Assembly: GCA_044867525.1 (NCBI GenBank)
Contig: JBIOVB010000024.1
Span: 1 to 64,000 of the forward strand
DNA from: JALYNX01 sp044867525
Lineage (GTDB): Bacteria > Actinomycetota > Acidimicrobiia > Spongiisociales > ZC4RG35
Reading direction: 5' to 3'
Length of the DNA stretch: 64,000 nt
A program made the translations under genes and the position numbers. Below are positions 57,887 through 64,000 of this stretch, piece after piece; the first letter of the stretch is position 1; each line of letters opens with the position of its first letter. The notes beneath the pieces are model-generated. The model did no database searches. It worked only from the letters and a program-made list of their open reading frames with translations, and was not told where the DNA came from.

Positions 57887-59046
57887 CCGCTGTGGCGCTG
57901 TCGGACGTGAAGGCGGGCGTGGTCGGAGTGGGGTTCATCGGGGTGGCCCACGTCGAGGCGCTCCGCCGGCTCGGGGTCGGCGTCGCGGGAGTGGTCGGAT
58001 CCACTCCGGAGCGCGCCCGGCGCAAAGCGGAAGCCGCAGGGCTGCCAGAGGTCTACGAGTCGGTGGAGGCCCTCGCCGCCGACCCCGGGATCGACGTGAT
58101 CCACATCACCAGCCCCAACCAGGTGCATGCCGAGCAGGTCCGGATCTGCCTCGATGCCGGAAAGCACGTCATCTGTGAGAAGCCACTTGCCCTCTCCGCC
58201 GAGGACACGGCCGACCTGGTGAAGCGGGCCGAGGCGTCGGGGTTGGTCAATGCAGTGTGCTTCAACATCCGGTTCTATCCGCTGAACCATGAGGCGATGG
58301 CCATGGTCCGGGGAGGGCAGATCGGGGAGCCGCTTCTGATCACCGGCTCCTATCACCAGGACTGGTTGCTACTCGACACCGACTGGAACTGGCGACTGCA
58401 ACCGGAGCAGGGTGGCGATCTGAGGGCGGTGGCCGACATCGGGTCGCACTGGCTCGACCTGACCAGATTCATCTCAGGGCTCCGGGTCGACGAGGTGGTC
58501 GCCGACCTGCACACCCTGGTGCCCATCCGGCGTCACCCTGCCGGGCCGGTGGAGACCTTCGCCGCTGCTTCCGACGATCAGGACCTGGTCGAGACCATGA
58601 TGACCAGCGACGACGCGGCGGGAATCCTGCTCCGCTACCAGGGACGGGCTCGCGGAGCGGTCACGGTGTCCCAGGTCTCAGCAGGAAGGAAGAACACGGT
58701 TCGCTACGAGATCGCGGGCAGCGAGGGGTCGCTGTCCTGGTCGTCCGAGGCACCCGACGACCTGTTGATCGGGCACCGGGGCCGGGCCAACGAGGTCCTG
58801 CACCGCGACCCGGGCCTCCTCGGCCCCGAGGCGGCGAGCCTTGCTGCTTTCCCCGGCGGCCATCTCGAAGGCTTCCCCGACACCTTCCGCGCCCTTTTCA
58901 GCATGGTCTATCGCGACATCTTGGAGGGCCGGCCGGCGGGCGACCCCGCCTACCCCACATTTGCCGATGGTCACGATGCAGTTCTGGTCACCGACGCCAT
59001 CGCCCGCAGCCACCAGGAGCAAGGATGGGTTTCCGTCCAACGATGA
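57883..59046 (+). CDS. Gfo/Idh/MocA-family sugar dehydrogenase
   Basis: GTG 57883 overlaps the permease stop (GTGA) and gives 387 aa. The NAD(P) motif is AGVVGVGFIGVAHVEALRR; EKPLA with the conserved Lys appears in HVICEKPLALSAED; DIGSHWLDLTRFI is the Asp-x-x-x-His region. Members oxidise or epimerise cyclic polyols and sugars. It is translated from the transporter operon, so it should act on the imported sugar. Confidence 0.92.
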   Translation: MTAVALSDVKAGVVGVGFIGVAHVEALRRLGVGVAGVVGSTPERARRKAEAAGLPEVYESVEALAADPGIDVIHITSPNQVHAEQVRICLDAGKHVICEKPLALSAEDTADLVKRAEASGLVNAVCFNIRFYPLNHEAMAMVRGGQIGEPLLITGSYHQDWLLLDTDWNWRLQPEQGGDLRAVADIGSHWLDLTRFISGLRVDEVVADLHTLVPIRRHPAGPVETFAAASDDQDLVETMMTSDDAAGILLRYQGRARGAVTVSQVSAGRKNTVRYEIAGSEGSLSWSSEAPDDLLIGHRGRANEVLHRDPGLLGPEAASLAAFPGGHLEGFPDTFRALFSMVYRDILEGRPAGDPAYPTFADGHDAVLVTDAIARSHQEQGWVSVQR

Positions 59047-59056
59047 GGAGGAAGAG

Positions 59057-59971
59057 ATGAAACTGGGCCTGCTTACCGCGCCGTTCCCGGAAACGCCCCT
59101 GGACGATGTCGCGGAATGGAGTGCTGCAAACGGGTTCACCACCATCGAGATCGCGGCCTGGCCGGCCTCGAGTGGCGATACCCGCCGATACGCCGGGACC
59201 AGTCATGTCGACGTCGACGGCATGTCCGAGGCTCAGGCCTTGGAGGTGGTGGACCGTATGGGACAACGGGGCCTCGAGGTCTCCGGCCTCGGCTTCTACC
59301 CCAATCCCCTCCATCCCGACCCCGAACACCGACGAGCGGTGATCGACCATCTGAAGAAGGTGATCGTCGCCGCAGGGAAAATGCGGGTCCCGGTGGTCAA
59401 CACTTTCATCGGCGCCGACCGTGCCAGGACTCAGGACGAGAACTGGGAGGAGGCGACCCGGGTCTGGCCCGAGATCATCTCGTGTGCCGAGGAGAATGGC
59501 GTCCTGGTCGCCATCGAGAACTGCCCGATGATCTTCTCCAAGGACGAATGGCCCTCGGGGCACAACCTGGCCTACAACCCGAGGATATGGCGCAGGATGT
59601 TCGAGGAATTCGGGGAGACGATCGGGCTCAACTTCGACCCCTCGCATCTGGTGTGGCTCATGATCGACATCGAGTCCGCCATCACCGAGTTCGGAGAGCG
59701 GTTCTATCACTTCCAGGCCAAGGACGTGATGATCGACAATGACGGGCTTTACGAGAACGGGTCCCTTTCTTCGGGTATCGGGTGGCAGGTGCCCCGGCTC
59801 CCCGGGCTCGGGGACGTGGACTGGGGCCGGGTCTTCTCCGCCCTCTACCGCGTGGGGTACGACGGCGCGATCATCATCGAGCACGAGGACCGGGACTTCG
59901 AAGCCAGCGACGAGCTGGTCAAGCGGGGCTTCCTCCTCGCCCGGGACGTGCTCCAGCCCTATGTGAAATGA
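59057..59971 (+). CDS. Sugar-phosphate isomerase/epimerase (AP-endonuclease 2-type TIM barrel)
   Basis: ATG 59057 follows a GAGGAGGAAG site and gives 304 aa. The barrel has metal ligands in VLVAIENCPM, GLNFDPSHLVW, FYHFQAKDV and IIIEHEDRDFE, as in xylose-isomerase-like sugar epimerases or IolE/IolI relatives. It is the next step after the dehydrogenase in the same operon, so an oxidised sugar or its isomer is the probable substrate. Confidence 0.9.
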   Translation: MKLGLLTAPFPETPLDDVAEWSAANGFTTIEIAAWPASSGDTRRYAGTSHVDVDGMSEAQALEVVDRMGQRGLEVSGLGFYPNPLHPDPEHRRAVIDHLKKVIVAAGKMRVPVVNTFIGADRARTQDENWEEATRVWPEIISCAEENGVLVAIENCPMIFSKDEWPSGHNLAYNPRIWRRMFEEFGETIGLNFDPSHLVWLMIDIESAITEFGERFYHFQAKDVMIDNDGLYENGSLSSGIGWQVPRLPGLGDVDWGRVFSALYRVGYDGAIIIEHEDRDFEASDELVKRGFLLARDVLQPYVK

Positions 59972-60065
59972 CGTGACTGGGGTGGCGACGCCGAAACACG
60001 GCGGCAGCTCCGGCCGACCGGCGTCTGTTTGCCCTCGACAATGATGGCGCGCAAAGCGATTCCTG

Positions 60066-61400
60066 ATGGCTGTTGAGAGTCTGTCGAGGGCAAAGTCGGC
60101 CGGCAATTATTACGACGTAGTCGTCGTTGGCTCCGGTGCGGCCGGCTCGCCCGCGGCGATCGCCGCTGCCCGCTCCGGTGCCCGCACCCTTCTCGTCGAG
60201 AAGCTGCCCTTCCTCGGAGGAAACTCCACTGCGGTGCTCGACACCTTTTACGGGTTCTACACCCCGGGCGAGCGGGCCCGCAAAGTGGTCGGGGGCATCG
60301 GCGACGACGTGATAGCCGGATTGCGCCGGTTGGGCCGGGTGTTGGAGCGGCCCAACACCTACGGCGCCGGGACCGGCGTCACCTACCTGGCCGAGCACCT
60401 CAAGGTGGTGTGGGAGGAGCTGGTCACCGATGCCGGGGCCTCAGTACTCCTCCATGGATTCCTGCAGGACGTGGCGGTCAATGACGGCCGCGTCTCCTCG
60501 GTGACGGTGGCCACCAAGGCCGGTCTCCGTGAGATATCGGGAGCAGTGTTCGTCGACGCCTCCGGGGACGCCGACCTGTGCCACCACGCCGGTTTCGAGT
60601 ATGAGATCGCCGGTGATCTGGATCCCGCCCAGACCCTGACCACCACCTTCCGCATGGTCAACGTCGACCAGGGAAGGCGTCGTTCGATCGACAAGGCCGG
60701 ACTTCATGCCCTCATGGAAGAGGCCGTCCAATCCGGCGAATACGACCTGCCCCGAAGGGAGGGCAGCGATCACGTCACCCCGATCGACGGGGTGACGGCA
60801 ACCATCATGACAAGGGTCGAGCACGTCGAAGAGCGGGATGGCTTGGTCGTCAATGCCAGCGACCCCGAGATCCTGACCCGGGTTGAGATGGAGGGCCGTC
60901 GTCAAGCTCTGGAATACGTCAGATTCCTCGTCGACCGGGTGCCCGGCTACGAGCACGCCTCACTCGTCGCCCTTGGCACCCAGATCGGCCTGCGGGAGAC
61001 GAGAAGGGTCTACGGCGACTATCGAGTCACCCGTGACGACGTCATCGATGCCCGTCAGTTCGACGATCAGATCGGGCTCTGCGGAGCTCCCATCGAGGAC
61101 CACCATCCCGGGACCGGGACCCGATGGGAGTACCTCCCCGACGGCGCCGCGGTGGGGATCCCCTATTCGAGCCTGGTGGTGCGTGATGCGACCAACGTCC
61201 TCGCTGCCGGGCGATGCTTCTCGGCCACCCATGACGCCCAGGCCTCCATCAGATCGATGGCCCAGTGCATGGCCATGGGACAGGCGGCGGGCAAGGCGGC
61301 GGCGATTGCTGTGGAATCCGGGGGCGAGACAAGAGGGGTTGACATCACCGCCCTTCAGTCTGCACTCCGCGATGCGGGCGCGATACTCGAGCTGAGCTGA
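60066..61400 (+). CDS. FAD-dependent oxidoreductase (FAD_oxidored family)
   Basis: The 444-aa protein has VVVVGSGAAGSPAAIAAARSG and LLVEKLPFLGGNSTAV at the N-terminus, FVDASGDADLCHHAG in the middle and NVLAAGRCFSATHDAQASIR near the end. That is the FAD_oxidored (PF12831) pattern, common in carbohydrate-utilisation clusters with unknown substrates. It probably belongs to the same operon as the epimerase, about 95 bp upstream, and the phosphotriesterase-like gene downstream. Confidence 0.87.
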   Translation: MAVESLSRAKSAGNYYDVVVVGSGAAGSPAAIAAARSGARTLLVEKLPFLGGNSTAVLDTFYGFYTPGERARKVVGGIGDDVIAGLRRLGRVLERPNTYGAGTGVTYLAEHLKVVWEELVTDAGASVLLHGFLQDVAVNDGRVSSVTVATKAGLREISGAVFVDASGDADLCHHAGFEYEIAGDLDPAQTLTTTFRMVNVDQGRRRSIDKAGLHALMEEAVQSGEYDLPRREGSDHVTPIDGVTATIMTRVEHVEERDGLVVNASDPEILTRVEMEGRRQALEYVRFLVDRVPGYEHASLVALGTQIGLRETRRVYGDYRVTRDDVIDARQFDDQIGLCGAPIEDHHPGTGTRWEYLPDGAAVGIPYSSLVVRDATNVLAAGRCFSATHDAQASIRSMAQCMAMGQAAGKAAAIAVESGGETRGVDITALQSALRDAGAILELS

Positions 61401-61452
61401 TGTCTGCTCGCTCCACTCGTCACGACCGGCTCGCGTCCTACCTGACCTCCTG

Positions 61453-62361
61453 ATGAGCGGTCAGGTGCGCACCGTGCTCGGCGACGTCGACCCGGAGTCA
61501 CTGGGGGTGACACTCGCCCATGAGCATCTGATCATCGACAGCCAACTGGTGGCAGAGGAATGGCCGCACATCCACCTGCCATCGGTGGAGGAGGCGGTGG
61601 CCGAGGCCACCCTGTGCCACGGGTCGGGGGTTGGCGCCATGGTCGATGCCATGCCAATCGGCTCTGGTGGTGATCCGCTGGCGCTCCGCGATATTGCCCG
61701 GTTGAGCGGAGTGGCGGTCATCGCATCGACAGGCATGCACACCCTCAAGTACTACCGGGATGTCTCCTGGGCTCATGACGACCCGGTCGACGATCTGGCG
61801 AACCGGTTCGTCACTTCGATCCTGGTCGGGGTCGATCGGGTCCGTGCCGGCGTGCTCAAGGTGGCAACGGCGGGTGATTATCCGGATTCCCGGGAGCGAG
61901 AGATATTCGAGGCGGCTGCCATCGCCCATTCCGCTACCGGCGTCCCCGTGCTCACCCATTGCCAGGAGGGGAGAGGCGGCGCAGAGCAGATCGAGCTGCT
62001 CGTCGAGATGGGAGTCGGTCCCGATCGCATTGCAATGTCGCACACCGACAAGGTCGCCGATCCCGGATACCACCGGGATCTGCTCGATTCGGGGGCGTTT
62101 CTCTGTTATGACCAGGGGCTGCGATCACCGGAGCAGACCGTGGAGCTGGTCGCCGCGATGTTCGATGCCGGCATGGGGGACCGTCTTCTGATCGGCACCG
62201 ACGGGGCGCGGCGATCGCTGTGGTCGACCTTGGGTGGCGCCCCCGGCCTGGCGTGGATCCACACCGGCTTTCTGGATCTGCTTTCACGTCGAGGCCTGGC
62301 TCCTGGCGACCTGGACCGATTGTTCATCACCAATCCCGCTCGCTGGCTCGCTCTCGCCTAA
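61453..62361 (+). CDS. Phosphotriesterase-family metal-dependent hydrolase
   Basis: The 302-aa protein has the PTE metal-site set in order: LAHEHLIID (His-x-His), the bridging lysine in AGVLKVATAG, THCQEG, SHTDKV and the Asp in LIGTDGARRSLW. Residue order and length fit the PHP/lactonase group rather than pesticide-degrading PTE. Lactonase action on a sugar lactone made by the dehydrogenases is a reasonable role. It ends 4 bp into the convergent NagB-like gene. Confidence 0.9.
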   Translation: MSGQVRTVLGDVDPESLGVTLAHEHLIIDSQLVAEEWPHIHLPSVEEAVAEATLCHGSGVGAMVDAMPIGSGGDPLALRDIARLSGVAVIASTGMHTLKYYRDVSWAHDDPVDDLANRFVTSILVGVDRVRAGVLKVATAGDYPDSREREIFEAAAIAHSATGVPVLTHCQEGRGGAEQIELLVEMGVGPDRIAMSHTDKVADPGYHRDLLDSGAFLCYDQGLRSPEQTVELVAAMFDAGMGDRLLIGTDGARRSLWSTLGGAPGLAWIHTGFLDLLSRRGLAPGDLDRLFITNPARWLALA

Positions 62362-63035
62362 CGCGCGCCGGTCGCTGCCTGATCGGCCAGGACCCGGATG
62401 TTGCCGTGGTCACGGAGGAGCGACGCCGGCAGGTGCGGCCCGATCTCACCGCTCAGCGTTGCCGCCAGCACCGACGCCTTGTGCTCGCCGGTCACCACCA
62501 GCCAAATCTCACCGGCCTCCATCAACTCAGCCATCCCAACGGTGATCCCCCATGTGGGTAAGGCCGTGGCGCCATATCCAAGGGCGCCAGTTGCGGTCTC
62601 CTTGGCGAGATCGACGACCCTGGTCCGCTGGGTGGCTGTGGAGCCGGGCTCGTTCATCCCAACGTGCCCATTGGCCCCTAGGCCGACCAGGCACAGGTCG
62701 AATCCGCCACTGCTTATCCGGTCCCGGTACGCGACGGCCGCGGCCTCCGGATCGGGCGAATCGACATCCGGGAAATCGAACGGGATCCCGGGCAGGTCCG
62801 CGCGCAACATCGCAGCGCATCGGGCAGGGTCGTCCGGAGCCAGGCCGCCGAACTCGTCGAGGAGGAACAGCTGAGCAGGGGCAACGGACCCGATCCGTTG
62901 GTAGACGGGCCTGGTCGTCCTTCCCGTCGCCAGGCAGACCCTGGCTTCAGGCTTGCGCGTCAGGTAGTCACTCAGGTCGGCCGCCACCCGACCCGGCCAC
63001 GACTGATCGGGATGGACCACGACCTCCAGGCTCAA
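62358..63035 (-). CDS. nagB: Glucosamine-6-phosphate deaminase-like isomerase (NagB family)
   Basis: TTG 63035 overlaps the dehydrogenase stop by 4 bp and gives 225 aa, starting MSLEVVVHPDQSWPGR. Markers are VCLATGRTTRPVY, LFLLDEFGGL with the catalytic Asp, and VGLGANGHVGMNEPGS with the His-Glu pair. In the canonical enzyme the residue before GH is Asp; here it is Asn (ANGH), as in some family members. It would convert an amino-sugar phosphate to fructose-6-phosphate and ammonia, or a related reaction. Confidence 0.85.
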   Translation of the reverse strand: MSLEVVVHPDQSWPGRVAADLSDYLTRKPEARVCLATGRTTRPVYQRIGSVAPAQLFLLDEFGGLAPDDPARCAAMLRADLPGIPFDFPDVDSPDPEAAAVAYRDRISSGGFDLCLVGLGANGHVGMNEPGSTATQRTRVVDLAKETATGALGYGATALPTWGITVGMAELMEAGEIWLVVTGEHKASVLAATLSGEIGPHLPASLLRDHGNIRVLADQAATGAR

Positions 63036-64000
63036 CCCGGGGTGACGATGTCGAACACCTCGCCGGTCTCCCTGTTGCTGAGGATGAGCTTGCGTCGCCC
63101 ATCGGGAAGCATTTCGTCCTTGACGATCGCATGCCCGTCGTGAGTGGCGACCTTCTTGCTCAGTCGAGGGGTGGCGCCGCCGCGCCATTCCATGTCTACC
63201 GGCTCCCATGCCCGGGTCTCCGCCGACTTGTAGGCGGCATCCATGATGGCGTTCACCACGTATCCGTCGTAGATCGTCTCTCGTGGCGCTGTGCCCGCCT
63301 CGATCGAATCGAACATGTCGGCGAACATCGCGGTGTAGCCGAGCTCGCTGACTTCGTCGCCCACCGGGAACAGCCATCCCTCGGAGGATTCGAGCTTTTC
63401 TGCGACATAGCCCTCGCCACCGCCCGAGGTGTACATCTCAAAGCCGGTCCGCAGGAAATGGTTGAGCCAAATCGTTCCCTCGGTCCCGGCAACCTCGTCC
63501 CTGAGGTCCATACCCCCGCGGAACGACCAGCTCACTTCGAACTGCCCGAGCGCCCCCGACTCGAATCTGATGAGGACCACGGCATTGTCCTCGGCTTCGA
63601 TGGGGTGGACCAGGGTGTCCGCCCAGGCCATGACTTCGACCGGCCGGTTGCCCTTGCCCACGAAGCAGCGAATTATCTCGATGCAGTGGCACCCGAGGTC
63701 GACGATGGCGCCGCCACCCGCCTGCCCCTTGTCCCAGAACCAGGCGCTGTGGGGCCCGGGATGGGTCTCCCGGGAGCGAACCCAGGTAACGTCGCCGATC
63801 GCCCCGCCGGCCACCGAGCCGATCGCCTTGGTGGTCTTCGGTGTGTAGACCAGGTCCTCCAAGTACCCCCCGAACACTCCTGCTGATTCGATCTTGTCCA
63901 GGATCCTCTTTGCCTCGGCCGTGTCCCTTGCCAGCGGCTTGGTGATCAGCACGGCCTTGCCCGCGTCCGCGGCGAGTGCGACCGCCTCCTCATGCAGGAA
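63032..64000 (-). CDS. Gfo/Idh/MocA-family dehydrogenase, N-terminus beyond window
   Basis: 323 codons are inside; the frame runs open to the window edge (FLHEEAVALAADAGKAVLITK). ITKPLA occupies the place of EKPLA, GAIVDLGCHCIEIIRCFVG is the Asp/His region and VAGTEGTIWLNHFLR the later domain. The N-terminal NAD motif is outside. It is coupled to the NagB-like gene by a 4-bp overlap and is not closely similar to the dehydrogenase at 57883. Confidence 0.9.
   Translation of the reverse strand, partial: FLHEEAVALAADAGKAVLITKPLARDTAEAKRILDKIESAGVFGGYLEDLVYTPKTTKAIGSVAGGAIGDVTWVRSRETHPGPHSAWFWDKGQAGGGAIVDLGCHCIEIIRCFVGKGNRPVEVMAWADTLVHPIEAEDNAVVLIRFESGALGQFEVSWSFRGGMDLRDEVAGTEGTIWLNHFLRTGFEMYTSGGGEGYVAEKLESSEGWLFPVGDEVSELGYTAMFADMFDSIEAGTAPRETIYDGYVVNAIMDAAYKSAETRAWEPVDMEWRGGATPRLSKKVATHDGHAIVKDEMLPDGRRKLILSNRETGEVFDIVTPG

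Overview
The window is high-GC, densely packed DNA from an actinobacterium. Cys-containing S-layer-homology-like repeats (GCNPP..RFCP), a Ddn-like F420-type reductase, an orphan OmpR-like regulator beside amt, and frequent GTG/TTG starts with 4-bp ATGA/GTGA/TTGA gene overlaps fit Acidimicrobiia or a relative. That placement is inference; there is no rRNA here to confirm it.

Layout. 1-4.5 kb: the first 26 codons of an ArsR-type regulator with a palindrome over its start, secreted acidic proteins, an APH-fold phosphotransferase and an OmpR-type two-component system. Tandem CTCATCT-like boxes with an 11-bp period sit in front of two of these units. 4.7-13.8 kb: SnoaL-like protein, TPR-LuxR regulator, peroxiredoxin, HAD hydrolase, a PadR/cupin/flavin monooxygenase unit, and a chromate-resistance-like unit (split ChrB domains plus an MFS carrier). 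13.8-16 kb: a tRNA-Arg(ACG) whose 3' half is repeated 1.63 kb downstream, bracketing an XRE-cupin regulator and a methyltransferase. This looks like a very small integrated island or its remnant, beside a truncated amidase gene. 16-24.9 kb: hydrolase, SHOCT protein, F420-type reductase, AlkZ-like protein, GNAT, then an orphan winged-helix regulator and an Amt ammonium channel flanked by two secreted proteins with matching surface repeats. 25-34 kb: DUF2807 lipoprotein, esterase, HAD and DAO enzymes, H+-pyrophosphatase, a UbiA-like/UbiE-like pair, and a sensor kinase overlapping a cupredoxin lipoprotein.

34-39.6 kb: aminotransferase, acetylpolyamine deacetylase-like enzyme and S9 peptidase in one operon, with a P1 (DmpA) peptidase divergent. 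39.6-42.9 kb: a three-gene operon of a ubiquitin-protease-type (UBP) zinc finger, a receiver/redoxin-like/thioredoxin-reductase-like fusion lacking all redox cysteines, and a cyclic-nucleotide-binding histidine kinase. This is the most unusual signalling unit in the window. 43-48.7 kb: FabH-like synthase, NarL-type two-component pair, carotenoid-desaturase-like oxidoreductase and SDR. 48.8-64 kb: a carbohydrate or amino-sugar catabolic region with aldolase, ROK kinase, GntR regulator, SIS protein, ROK regulator, a complete RbsABC-like ABC transporter with two different permeases, two Gfo/Idh/MocA dehydrogenases, a TIM-barrel epimerase, an FAD oxidoreductase, a phosphotriesterase-like hydrolase and a NagB-like isomerase. 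Two matching palindromes of the form TGTMTAKACA tie the aldolase and the SIS gene to the GntR regulator.
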